DNA of 64,000 bases, taken from contig NZ_JABFCX010000003.1 in assembly GCF_013085255.1 (NCBI RefSeq), positions 629,288 to 693,287 of the forward strand, written 5' to 3'. The first letter of the stretch is position 1, and every line of letters starts with the position of its first letter. The DNA is from Parvularcula mediterranea (lineage in GTDB: Bacteria > Pseudomonadota > Alphaproteobacteria > Caulobacterales > Parvularculaceae). Below are positions 1 to 7,785 of this stretch, piece after piece. The translations under genes were made by a program, and so were the position numbers. The notes beneath the pieces were generated by a model. That model worked only from the letters and a program-made list of their open reading frames with translations, was not told the DNA's origin and made no database searches.

Positions 1-2
1 TG

Positions 3-371
3 ATCACAGGCGGGCTCCGCAAGCCTGAGGACTTCGTCAAGGCACTGGCACTAGGTGCGGACGCGGTGGCGCTATCGAACTCGGCTATGCAGGCCATCGG
101 TTGCATCGCCATGCGCGCCTGCCACACGGACAATTGCCCGGTCGGGATCGCCAGCCAGAAGCCGGAGCTCACCAACCGCCTCGTGGTCGAGAAATCAGCG
201 CGGAGACTGGCGAACTTCTTCGAAGCCTCCACCGAGCTGATGAAAGTCCTCGCCCGCGCCTGCGGCCACCGGAGCCTGAGCGGTTTCGGCAAGGATGATC
301 TGGCCACGTTCAAGGAAGATATTGCGGACCTGACGGGCATCTACATGCCCTCGGTCGGGAGGATGCGATGA
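3..371 (+). CDS. FMN-binding glutamate synthase-like protein, C-terminal end (partial)
   Basis: Only the last ~122 codons are present; the gene enters from the left edge. The translation contains the glutamate-synthase cysteine signature C-x5-C-x4-C (GCIAMRACHTDNCPVGIA), which in GltB binds a [3Fe-4S] cluster beside the FMN (beta/alpha)8 barrel. The preceding ALGADAVALSNSAMQ stretch is the barrel end that binds FMN phosphate in this family. The protein ends soon after this domain, so it lacks the C-terminal GXGXG beta-helix of full GltB and is more likely a stand-alone 'FMN-binding glutamate synthase family' protein than true glutamate synthase. Its stop overlaps the next start (ATG at 368), implying translational coupling to the redox genes downstream. 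Confidence 0.85.
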   Translation: MTGGLRKPEDFVKALALGADAVALSNSAMQAIGCIAMRACHTDNCPVGIASQKPELTNRLVVEKSARRLANFFEASTELMKVLARACGHRSLSGFGKDDLATFKEDIADLTGIYMPSVGRMR

Positions 372-592
372 GCACGGACCTTGCTGCGCAGATTTGGGGC
401 GTGATCGGGATCTACCTCGGAGTGGGGCTTCTCTTTGCCCTTCTCTACGTCTCGCTGATCGTTGGGCGCATAGATCCTGACGCTGCCAAGGCGAAGGTCT
501 GGGTGAAGATCATTCTCATCCCGGGTGTGATGCTTCTCTGGCCGATGATGCTTTACCGCACGATTTTCTGGAAAGGGCCACCCGTCCGATGA
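368..592 (+). CDS. small two-helix membrane protein, unknown function
   Basis: A 74-residue protein with two clear hydrophobic helices (about residues 8-32 and 44-66) separated by a short charged loop (GRIDPDAAKAK). I do not recognise a named family. Its start overlaps the end of the glutamate-synthase-like gene by 4 nt, and its own stop overlaps the next start at 589, so it is embedded in a translationally coupled operon ending in a ferric-reductase/Rieske fusion. It may be a subunit or assembly factor of that membrane redox protein; this rests only on position. Confidence 0.7.
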   Translation: MSTDLAAQIWGVIGIYLGVGLLFALLYVSLIVGRIDPDAAKAKVWVKIILIPGVMLLWPMMLYRTIFWKGPPVR

Positions 593-741
593 AACGTGGA
601 CAGATGAACCGCCACCGCTTCGTTTGGGTCATCCTCGCGCCCGTCATGGCTGTCACGATTGCTGGCGCACTGATGGTGAAGCCCGGTGAGGGATCCGGAA
701 GCAGCGAAAACCTCCCAGCCTTTCTGACGGAGGGCCGCTGA
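589..741 (+). CDS. 50-residue single-helix membrane peptide
   Basis: A short ORF whose ATG overlaps the preceding TGA (ATGA at 589-592) and which ends 2 nt before the next gene's ATG at 744. The peptide has a basic N-terminus (MKRGQMNRHRF), one hydrophobic helix (about residues 11-30) and a short polar tail (KPGEGSGSSENLPAFLTEGR). The tight overlaps on both sides make it a convincing gene despite its size. No family is recognised; it is probably a small component of the neighbouring membrane redox complex. Confidence 0.6.
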   Translation: MKRGQMNRHRFVWVILAPVMAVTIAGALMVKPGEGSGSSENLPAFLTEGR

Positions 742-743
742 CC

Positions 744-1793
744 ATGGCGCATGATTATAAGGCCATCCAGTGGACGCCGTTCAAGAAACGGTACGACCTG
801 TTCCTTCTGTTAGGTGTCGCCACTTACCTCGTCCTGTTCTTCGTTTTCACCGCAGGCGGACAACCGGACGGCGAGAGCCTGCACCCGGTGCAGATCGCGA
901 TTGCAGCGACGGGCAGCCTCTCCTTCCTTATGCTGACCTTCATTCTGTCGATCGGCCCGCTCGCGCGGTTCACCGACCGGATGAAGCCGTTCCTCTACAA
1001 CCGCAGGCATGTCGGTGTGGCGACATTTATCATCGCTCTTCTCCACGCAGCGCTGGTGGTGATATGGTATCACGGCTTCAGCGAGACGAACGTCTTCGTT
1101 TCGCTGCTGGCCTCGAACCCGCGGTACAGCTCGCTCCAAGGCTTCCCGTTCGAGAGCCTAGGCGTCGCCGCGTTTTTCATCCTTTTCCTCATGGCCGCGA
1201 CGAGCCATGACTTCTGGAACGCCCACCTCGGGCCAGGGCTATGGAAAGCACTGCACATGCTGGTGTACGTCGCTTTCGCTTTGCTGGTCGGCCACGTGAT
1301 GTTTGGCTTCGTTCAGGACCAGACGAGCATCGTCTATCCGGTTCTTGTCGGCAGCTCGGCCCTGTGGGTCAGTGGCCTGCATATCGCCGCCGGGTTCAAG
1401 AGCGCGACACCGTCGGACGTGCACCTTGGCCGGTTTATCGAGGTGGCCGAGGTCTCCGCCTTCGAGGAGGGGCGTGCACGGATCGTGACGCCGTCCAAAG
1501 GCGAGCGCATCGCCGTCTTCCTCCACAAGGGGAAGCTGTCCGCGATCTCGAATGTCTGTCGCCACCAGGGGGGGCCGCTTGGGGAAGGACGGGTGATCGA
1601 CGACTGCGTCACCTGCCCCTGGCATGGGTTTCAGTACCGCCTCGAGGATGGCCGCTCGCCTGAGCCTTTCTCGGAGAAAGTCGCGACCTACAGTGTGAAG
1701 GTCGAAGACGGCATGGTCTTTGTGGACTCAGAGCCGAAGGAACCCGGCACCCGAACCGAACCCGTCAGCCTGCATGGTGAGGACGCGCTATGA
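744..1793 (+). CDS. ferric reductase-like membrane domain fused to a Rieske [2Fe-2S] domain
   Basis: 349 residues. The N-terminal ~220 residues contain about six hydrophobic helices with histidines inside or next to helices (RRHVGVATF, ALLHAALV, LHMLVYV, LVGHVMF), as in heme-b ferric-reductase-like (FRD/YedZ) domains. The C-terminal part is a Rieske ferredoxin-like domain with ligands C272-x-H274 and C291-x2-H294 (CRHQGGPLGEG and CVTCPWHGF). Known families suggest electrons moving between a soluble donor or acceptor, the [2Fe-2S] cluster and membrane hemes. No FAD/NADPH domain is present, so the partner must be another protein; the FMN/3Fe-4S protein upstream is the obvious candidate. It overlaps the next gene by 4 nt (ATG at 1790). 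Confidence 0.85.
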   Translation: MAHDYKAIQWTPFKKRYDLFLLLGVATYLVLFFVFTAGGQPDGESLHPVQIAIAATGSLSFLMLTFILSIGPLARFTDRMKPFLYNRRHVGVATFIIALLHAALVVIWYHGFSETNVFVSLLASNPRYSSLQGFPFESLGVAAFFILFLMAATSHDFWNAHLGPGLWKALHMLVYVAFALLVGHVMFGFVQDQTSIVYPVLVGSSALWVSGLHIAAGFKSATPSDVHLGRFIEVAEVSAFEEGRARIVTPSKGERIAVFLHKGKLSAISNVCRHQGGPLGEGRVIDDCVTCPWHGFQYRLEDGRSPEPFSEKVATYSVKVEDGMVFVDSEPKEPGTRTEPVSLHGEDAL

Positions 1794-2548
1794 GTGACAA
1801 GGACGACTTCTTCATCGGCTGGTCTGCCGAGACGCCGAAGGCTGACCGGCGCTTTTTCATGCTGGCTGGCCTCGGGCTTCTCGCAGGAACGGGCGGCGCA
1901 GCGGCGCTTATCGGCGGGGCACAGGACGGCGGTGGTCCGGGTACGTGGGATCAGGGCGACATTCAGGAGTGGCGCGGGATCGCCAGCGCCCTTCCCTATC
2001 CAACGCTGCGGACCCGGGACACGGACGGCAAGATCAAGACTGCCTTCCTCTCGTGTCTCAACAAGTGCACCCCAGAACTCCGCATCAATCAGTATAGGGA
2101 TGGCGAAGTGGTCATCCGAGGCAGCGCCATCCGGCGCGGCGAGCATCTGATGATCGCGACTGAGGACAGCGGCGCATGGATTTCGCAAGCCAGCGGGTCT
2201 CTGCCGGACCAGCTGGCACTGCCCGAAGAAGAAGCCCTTGGGAGTGCAGAGCTTCGCGGCGAGATCCTAGACACCAAGTGCTGGTTCGGAGCCATGCGCC
2301 CCTCATCGGGCAAGGTTCACAAGGCGTGCGCGTCCCTCTGCATAAGGAGCGGTCTGCCTCCCGCTTTCTACGTCAAGCCTCTCAGGGAGCAGGAGCGCCT
2401 TCTCATCATCACCGACAGGCGCGGCGCGCCCGTAAGCCAAGACGTCCTGCCCTACGTCGCCGATAGGATGCGCCTCTCCGGCGATGTCGTCCGGAAAGGC
2501 GATGTCCTTTATCTGAGAACGGACGTTTCGACCTTCGAGAGGGTCTAG
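1790..2548 (+). CDS. Tat-like anchored/exported protein with Cys-rich motif, unknown function
   Basis: 252 residues. The N-terminus has a twin-arginine-like motif (KADRRFFMLAGLGLLAG) followed by a hydrophobic stretch, suggesting Tat export or membrane anchoring. Two cysteine clusters follow: LSCLNKC near residue 85 and a conserved-looking block GEILDTKCWFGAMRP..GKVHKACASLCIRSGLPP around residues 155-190, which could bind metal or heme or form disulfides. It overlaps the Rieske fusion gene by 4 nt and is the last gene of the operon, so it is probably the extracytoplasmic partner. No function can be assigned from sequence. Its stop codon overlaps the convergent SDR gene's stop (2545-2548). Confidence 0.75.
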   Translation: MSDKDDFFIGWSAETPKADRRFFMLAGLGLLAGTGGAAALIGGAQDGGGPGTWDQGDIQEWRGIASALPYPTLRTRDTDGKIKTAFLSCLNKCTPELRINQYRDGEVVIRGSAIRRGEHLMIATEDSGAWISQASGSLPDQLALPEEEALGSAELRGEILDTKCWFGAMRPSSGKVHKACASLCIRSGLPPAFYVKPLREQERLLIITDRRGAPVSQDVLPYVADRMRLSGDVVRKGDVLYLRTDVSTFERV

Positions 2549-3207
2549 CCCTTCCGTCCCATAGCAAGGCGGACAGCAGCACCCGTGACGGCATGGGCCT
2601 CCTCGGACAGAAGGAAGGCGACGACCGACGCGGCGTCATCGGGCGTCACCCATTCGGACGTGTCCGCGTCGGGCATGTCCTTGCGGTTCGCAGGCGTGTC
2701 GAGGATCGTGGGCAGCACTGCATTCACACGGATGCCTTTGCCTGCGAGCTCTTCGGACAGGCTCTTCGTCAGTGCCATGACACCGGCCTTGGACGCGGCA
2801 TAGGCAGCCATGCCAAGGCCTGCCGAACCGGCAGCCGCAGCGCCGACATTCACAACGCTCGCGCCCTCGCTCAGATGCTCTAGCGCGGCGCGGCAGGAGT
2901 TGGCGGCGGAGCGCAGGTTCATCTGGTACATGCGATCGAAGCTCTCGATCTTGCCGTCGGCGATCGTCTCCCAGATGAAGCCGCCCGCGATATTGGCCAC
3001 GCCGTCCAGCCTCCCGTGGGTCGCCGCGATCCGTGCGTAGGCTGACGTCACTGCGCCTTCGTCCGTCAGGTCCACACCGCCGAGGCCGCCTTCGACATGG
3101 TCAGCGATGTCGACAGGAACCGCCGCCCAACCCTTCGCCTCGATCGCCTTGCAGACCGCACGGCCGAGGGTGCCGACTCCTCCGGTGACGATGATGATCC
3201 TGCTCAT
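2545..3207 (-). CDS. SDR family NAD(P)-dependent oxidoreductase
   Basis: 220 residues starting at the ATG at 3207, which has a GAGGAACG ribosome-binding site just upstream; a longer reading frame to 3309 is not needed. Classical short-chain dehydrogenase features: an N-terminal Rossmann motif TGGVGTLG close to the start, NIAGG (the NNAG-like motif), and the catalytic Y-x3-K (YAASK) followed by a substrate-loop region. The substrate is not predictable. It is convergent with the redox operon (the stops share bases) and divergent from the sugar transporter gene at 3408. Confidence 0.85.
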   Translation of the reverse strand: MSRIIIVTGGVGTLGRAVCKAIEAKGWAAVPVDIADHVEGGLGGVDLTDEGAVTSAYARIAATHGRLDGVANIAGGFIWETIADGKIESFDRMYQMNLRSAANSCRAALEHLSEGASVVNVGAAAAGSAGLGMAAYAASKAGVMALTKSLSEELAGKGIRVNAVLPTILDTPANRKDMPDADTSEWVTPDDAASVVAFLLSEEAHAVTGAAVRLAMGRKG

Positions 3208-3407
3208 GGCGCGTTCCTCCGTTTTCGCCCGCTTAGCAGCGCCTGACCGGTGATGCGACCGGGCAGCACAAACAGGCTCGGCACAGCTGCATTTCGTGCT
3301 AGGCAACACCTCCCGGCACGTGGCGTCAGGGCAGTTCTTCGGACACCGCTATCGGGCAGCGCCCGGAAGTGGCGCGGAAGACAACGATGCCATCGGGAGG
3401 CCAAGGG

Positions 3408-4955
3408 ATGAGCAAGACAGCGACGGCGATCGAGCCTGAGATCACGGCGGGCCTCAGGCCCAAACCGGCGCTCGGCTTCTGGCAGGTCTGGAACATGTCC
3501 TTCGGGTTCTTCGGGATCCAGATGGCCTTCGCCCTGCAGGGCGCGAACGTCAGCCGTATCTTCCAGACCCTCGGTGCCGAGATCGACCAGATCGCGATCC
3601 TCTGGATTGCTGGCCCCGTCACCGGCCTCCTTGTGCAGCCGATCGTTGGGTACTTCAGCGACAAGACCTGGACGCCGCTCGGGCGCAGGCGACCCTATTT
3701 CCTCGGCGGTGCGATTGTCGCGACGCTGGCACTGTTGGTGATGCCGAACTCGCCCTTCCTGTGGGTCGCGGCTGCGATGCTGTGGATCCTCGACGCGGCC
3801 ATCAATGTCAGCATGGAGCCTTTCCGCGCCTTCGTCGGTGACAAGTTGCCGAGCCGCCAGCGGACGCAGGGCTTTGCCATGCAGACGGTGTTCATCGGCT
3901 CAGGCGCGTTCCTCGCCTCACTGGCCCCGTGGTTCTTCGCGGAGATCCTCGACATCGCAAACACCGCCGAAGCGGGCGTGGTGCCGGAGAGTGTGAAGTA
4001 TGCCTTCTACGTCGGTGCGTTCTTCCTCCTGCTGACGATCGGCTGGACCGTGCTGACGTCCAAGGAGTACTCGCCTGAGGAAATGGCCGGGTTCGAAACG
4101 GACGGCATAGGCGGTGACGAGGTCGAGCTGACGGGCCACGCCAAGCGTCCGAGCTTCTTCATGTCTTCAGGGGCCGCCTTGGTAGCGATTGGTGCGCTCG
4201 GCTTTTGGGCGGTCGCAGCCACCGGTGCGGACAAGCAGTTCTTTGTACTCACCGGGCTCTTCGCGGTGCTCGGTGCATTTTTCCTGATCAACGCCCTGCT
4301 TCTGAAGGGAAGCGGTACGGGGTCGTTCTCCTCGATCATGGGCAGCCTCGTCTCCCTGCCGCGGGTGATGCGGCAGCTGGCGGTCGTTCAGTTCTTCAGC
4401 TGGTCAGCGCTGTTCCTCATGTGGATCTACGCCACGCCGGCCGTGACGAGCTTCCACTTCGGCTCAGACGATCCGACATCGGCGCTCTACAATGAGGGGG
4501 CGAACTGGGTCGGGTGGCTCTTCGCGATCTACAACATCGTCGCCGCGGTCTACGCCTTCATCCTGCCGCCGATGGCGACGAGGCTCCGCAGGCGGACGGT
4601 TCATTCGGTGAACCTCGTCGCGGGCGCGTTGGGCCTCGCGTCGTTCGCTTTCTTCCGGGACCCCAACTGGCTCATCCTGTCGATGGTCGGGGTGGGTATG
4701 GCTTGGGCCAGCATCCTGACCATGCCGTACACGATGCTTTCCGATGCCTTGCCCCAGAAGCAGCTCGGCATCTTCATGGGCATCTTCAACTTCTTCATCG
4801 TGCTGCCGCAGCTCATCGTGGCAGGCACGATGGGCCCGATCCTGCGCGATTACATGGGTGGCAGGGCAGAACTGGCGCTGCTGGTTGGCGGTGTCTTCAT
4901 GCTGCTTGGCGCCGTCGCGGTCCATTTCGTCGACCGCACCAAGCCTCAGAACTGA
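3408..4955 (+). CDS. MFS sugar transporter, SLC45/GPH type (probably maltose or sucrose)
   Basis: 515 residues starting at the ATG at 3408, which is preceded by GGGAGG at 3395-3400; an upstream in-frame start at 3369 has no such signal. About twelve hydrophobic helices. The loop after helix 2 carries GRRRPYFLGG, typical of SLC45/plant-type sucrose transporters and bacterial maltose transporters such as Caulobacter MalY. A long hydrophilic loop (about residues 225-250) separates the two halves. With the adjacent GH13 alpha-glucosidase and TonB-dependent receptor on the other strand it forms an alpha-glucoside uptake set: outer-membrane import, then inner-membrane transport, then cytoplasmic hydrolysis. 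Substrate identity is inference from neighbours. Confidence 0.85.
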   Translation: MSKTATAIEPEITAGLRPKPALGFWQVWNMSFGFFGIQMAFALQGANVSRIFQTLGAEIDQIAILWIAGPVTGLLVQPIVGYFSDKTWTPLGRRRPYFLGGAIVATLALLVMPNSPFLWVAAAMLWILDAAINVSMEPFRAFVGDKLPSRQRTQGFAMQTVFIGSGAFLASLAPWFFAEILDIANTAEAGVVPESVKYAFYVGAFFLLLTIGWTVLTSKEYSPEEMAGFETDGIGGDEVELTGHAKRPSFFMSSGAALVAIGALGFWAVAATGADKQFFVLTGLFAVLGAFFLINALLLKGSGTGSFSSIMGSLVSLPRVMRQLAVVQFFSWSALFLMWIYATPAVTSFHFGSDDPTSALYNEGANWVGWLFAIYNIVAAVYAFILPPMATRLRRRTVHSVNLVAGALGLASFAFFRDPNWLILSMVGVGMAWASILTMPYTMLSDALPQKQLGIFMGIFNFFIVLPQLIVAGTMGPILRDYMGGRAELALLVGGVFMLLGAVAVHFVDRTKPQN

Positions 4956-4974
4956 CGCGCTCCCCGGCGAGGGC

Positions 4975-5841
4975 TCAGGGGAGCTGCTCGCCGGTCGCTG
5001 CTTCGTAGATGTCGTACCAGTCGGAGCGGTCCAGGATCAGGTCCTTCGCCCGCACTGCTTCACGCAGACGCTCGGGGTTGCGTGTGCCGAGGATCGGGAC
5101 CGTCCGTGCCGGGAAGGTCGTCACGAACGAGAGCGCCACTTCCATACTCGACCGCCCAAGCTTTGCGGCGATGGCTTCGATCGCGCCCCTCACCCGCTGG
5201 GCCTGATCGCTCTCGCCGGAGAAGACCTGCCCGCCCGCAACAGGCGACCAGACCGGGACGGCGAAATCATGCCGCATCGCCTGATCGAGAGTTCCGTCCG
5301 TGATCGGTGCGATATGGAGCGCGGAGAACTCAATCTGGTGCGCGATCAGAGGAGCCTTGAGGTAGGCTTTAAGCCCTTCGATCTGCGCTGCCGTGAAGTT
5401 CGAGACGGCCACAGCCTTCAGCTTGCCTGCCTCGACAAGACCATCAAGCGTCGCCGCAAGGTCCGCTGGGTGGGTCAGCATGTCGGGTCGGTGGATGTAG
5501 TAGAGGTCGATCCGCTCAACGCCCATCAGGCCCAGGGACTTGTCGACTGCGGAGGTCAGATACTCTTTGGACGAATTGTACGGGGTGCCGAAAACGATAC
5601 CGCCCTTGGTGGCAACAGTCGCCCCTTCAAGGAGCGCGGGAGCTTCGCGAGCAATACGGCCAAGCATGCGCTCGGCCGCGCCGATGCCGCTCTCGTTGCC
5701 GTAGATGTCCGCCGTATCGAGGTGATCGATCCCCGCTTCACGGGCCGCTTCCACCATCTTGCAGGCAAGGTCGAACTGGTCCTCCGTATACCGCCAAAAG
5801 CCATAAGCGAAGGAACCGAAGTCAAAGTCTTGAGATGTCAT
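4975..5841 (-). CDS. aldo/keto reductase
   Basis: 288 residues with the AKR catalytic tetrad recognisable as D42 and Y47 (DTADIYG), K79 (ATKGG) and H117 (YYIHRPD). The NADPH-binding tail motif is visible as VPILGTRNPERLREA near residue 250. The family reduces carbonyls of aldehydes and sugars with NADPH in the cytoplasm; this sequence resembles the YdhF-like group. It lies 3 nt downstream of the alpha-glucosidase gene and is co-transcribed with it, which suggests a role in carbohydrate or aldehyde metabolism, but the substrate cannot be predicted. Confidence 0.85.
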   Translation of the reverse strand: MTSQDFDFGSFAYGFWRYTEDQFDLACKMVEAAREAGIDHLDTADIYGNESGIGAAERMLGRIAREAPALLEGATVATKGGIVFGTPYNSSKEYLTSAVDKSLGLMGVERIDLYYIHRPDMLTHPADLAATLDGLVEAGKLKAVAVSNFTAAQIEGLKAYLKAPLIAHQIEFSALHIAPITDGTLDQAMRHDFAVPVWSPVAGGQVFSGESDQAQRVRGAIEAIAAKLGRSSMEVALSFVTTFPARTVPILGTRNPERLREAVRAKDLILDRSDWYDIYEAATGEQLP

Positions 5842-5844
5842 AAT

Positions 5845-7455
5845 CTATTCCGTGAGGCGCAACAAAGCTCCGCTGAATGCGCCCATGATGAGGGAGTCCC
5901 CGTCGCTCGAAACATCGCCGACGGTGAAGAGTTTTTCCGCGGCGGCTGCTTCTGAGAAGGCCAGCTCCGAAGCGGAAAGGTTGAAAATGGCCCGAAGGGT
6001 CTCGCCGTTCAGCGTTCGGTCAAAGGCAACCGTCTCGCGGCCTTCATCGAGGAACGTCAGTGTGCCAAGCTTCAGGACGTCCGAGCCAGAGCGATAGGAT
6101 GTGAGTTCCCGGTAAAAATTGAGAACTGATCCTGGATCATCGCGCTGACCATCTGCAGCCAGTGCTTGGTGCCGACCGTTGATGGGCAGCCAAGGCTCGG
6201 AGGTCGTGAAGCCCGCGAACGGCGCGCGTGCTTCCCACGGCATGGGCGTTCGCGCACCGTCACGGCCAAGGGAATTGGGCCAGTTCGCGATCGCTTCAGG
6301 ATCCTGAAGCTTCTCGAACGGAATGTCCGCCTGCGGAAGGCCAAGCTCTTCGCCCTGATAGATGAAGACATTGCCCCGCAGGCTCATCAGGAGCAGCGCA
6401 AACAGCTTGGCACGCTGTTGCTCAGAAACCGGCAGGTTCCAGCGGGAAACGGCGCGGACGGCGTCATGGTTGGAAAACGCCCAGGATGGCCATTGCTTTT
6501 CACCCGAAGAGGGCCAGGCGCCGACCTTTTCGTGCACCGTCTCCGCGGTCAGCTCAGGCGACCAAAGGAAATCAAAGCTGTAGGCTGACTGAAGCCGGCC
6601 CTCTGCCGTGTAGTCCTTCATCACAGAGAGCGAGTCGTCCGCGCCGACTTCTGCCACGGAGAAGATTGCTCCGTGTGCATCGGTCATGCGGCGGAACTTC
6701 TCGAGGAAGGGCAGCATCTCCGGCTGGGCGTGATCGTTCGTGTGCCACTGAAGGTCATAGGGCCTCACAGGGCCATTGCAGCGGCGGGGCCTTGGCGGGT
6801 TATCCTCCAGGCTCCGATTGTGCATCGAGCAGTGAAGTGCGTCGAGCCTGAAGCCTTTTACCCCGCGCTCGATCCAGAACTTCACCGTATCGAGGATCTC
6901 TTCCTGCAGCTCCTCATTGTGGAGGTTGAGGTCAGGCTGTGAGGGAAGGAAATTGTGGAGGTAGTATTGCTGCCGCCCAGAAGACCAACGCCAGGAAGGC
7001 CCACCGAAGATCGACTGCCAGTTGTTGGGCGGCGAGCCGTCGGCCTTGGGGTCTGCCCATACGTACCAGTCCGCCTTCGGATTATCGCGTGACGAGGCGC
7101 TCTCGGCGAACCACGCGTGCTGGTCAGACGTATGAGAATAAACCTGGTCGATGATGATCGGCAGGTCGAGGCGGTTCGCCTCTTCGACTAGCGCATCGAA
7201 ATCCTTCATCGTACCGAACATCGGATCGACGTCGCGATAGTCCGAGACGTCGTAGCCGAAGTCCTTCATCGGCGAGCGGAAGAAGGGCGAGAGCCAGACC
7301 GCGTCGACGCCGAGGTCGGCAACGTGGCAGAGCCGCTCCGTGATGCCACGCAGGTCGCCTACGCCATCGCCTTTGGTGTCCTGAAAGCTGCGCGGGTAGA
7401 TCTGATAGATCACCGCGCCGCGCCACCATTCGGGATCGTCCATCCGCCTCGTCAT
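5845..7455 (-). CDS. GH13 alpha-glucosidase
   Basis: 536 residues of the GH13 (beta/alpha)8 fold. The start of the barrel is WWRGAVIYQIYPRSFQD. Conserved regions: nucleophile D205 in GFRLDALH, general acid E269 in SVAEVGAD, and transition-state-stabilising D331 in FSNHDAV. No signal peptide, so it is cytoplasmic and would hydrolyse imported alpha-1,4/1,6 glucosides (maltose, maltodextrin, isomaltose, possibly sucrose). A second ATG at 7443 (MDDPEWW) could be the true start. The aldo/keto reductase gene follows after 3 nt. Upstream lies a 7-bp-arm inverted repeat at 7648-7665 that could be its operator. Confidence 0.9.
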   Translation of the reverse strand: MTRRMDDPEWWRGAVIYQIYPRSFQDTKGDGVGDLRGITERLCHVADLGVDAVWLSPFFRSPMKDFGYDVSDYRDVDPMFGTMKDFDALVEEANRLDLPIIIDQVYSHTSDQHAWFAESASSRDNPKADWYVWADPKADGSPPNNWQSIFGGPSWRWSSGRQQYYLHNFLPSQPDLNLHNEELQEEILDTVKFWIERGVKGFRLDALHCSMHNRSLEDNPPRPRRCNGPVRPYDLQWHTNDHAQPEMLPFLEKFRRMTDAHGAIFSVAEVGADDSLSVMKDYTAEGRLQSAYSFDFLWSPELTAETVHEKVGAWPSSGEKQWPSWAFSNHDAVRAVSRWNLPVSEQQRAKLFALLLMSLRGNVFIYQGEELGLPQADIPFEKLQDPEAIANWPNSLGRDGARTPMPWEARAPFAGFTTSEPWLPINGRHQALAADGQRDDPGSVLNFYRELTSYRSGSDVLKLGTLTFLDEGRETVAFDRTLNGETLRAIFNLSASELAFSEAAAAEKLFTVGDVSSDGDSLIMGAFSGALLRLTE

Positions 7456-7739
7456 CGTCCGCTCTTCATTCTACGGAGCATCGCCTGTCCGCTTGTCAGC
7501 ACCCCCGTCTCGCGGACGCAGCCAAGGCGCCTGGAGGCGCAGGAGAAAAAGGTCAGCCGATGCATGATCTGCTCATCATTCCTGCAACACCGGCAGGGTC
7601 AAGCGGGATATTTCCGGGTACCCCGGACCCCCCATATCCAGCGCGTGACAATGATGTCTCATTGTGCCTGCGCGCTGCGGATTTTGCGCCATCCAGCGGT
7701 AAACCTGCACCCACGCCCATGTCGCGCCGCAAAAAGAAA
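7456..7739. other. intergenic region between alpha-glucosidase and TonB receptor genes
   Basis: About 280 nt with no convincing gene; an 80-codon ORF at 7560-7802 has no ribosome-binding site and overlaps the receptor terminator. It should carry the leftward promoter for the alpha-glucosidase/aldo-keto reductase pair. The notable element is an inverted repeat at 7648-7665, annotated separately. Confidence 0.5.
7648..7665. promoter_or_regulatory. 18-bp inverted repeat, candidate operator
   Basis: ACAATGA-TGTC-TCATTGT is a perfect palindrome with 7-bp arms and a 4-nt centre. It lies in the promoter region of the alpha-glucosidase gene, about 190 nt upstream of its start. Size and symmetry fit a LacI- or TetR-type operator, but no copy was found before the receptor or the SLC45 transporter, and the regulator is unknown. 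Confidence 0.35.
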
Positions 7740-7757
7740 GGGGAGCCGCAGCTCCCC
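7731..7757 (-). terminator. rho-independent terminator of the TonB-dependent receptor gene
   Basis: On the minus strand the sequence forms GGGGAGC-TGCG-GCTCCCC (7-bp stem at 7740-7746/7751-7757) followed directly by TTTCTTTTT, a textbook intrinsic terminator. It lies about 30 nt after the receptor stop codon at 7786. Confidence 0.85.
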
Positions 7758-7785
7758 TTCCCTCGTCAGTCAAGTCCGCAGAGGC

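Noticed and set aside
4959-4984. GCTCCCC...GGGGAGC hairpin between SLC45 transporter and aldo/keto reductase
   Set aside because: The loop is 12 nt, no T-run follows, and it overlaps the reductase stop codon region, so it is weak as a terminator.
4744-5955. 403-codon plus-strand ORF
   Set aside because: It lies antisense to the aldo/keto reductase gene, which has a full catalytic tetrad; the translation is Arg/Ser-rich and without recognisable motifs, typical of high-GC shadow frames.
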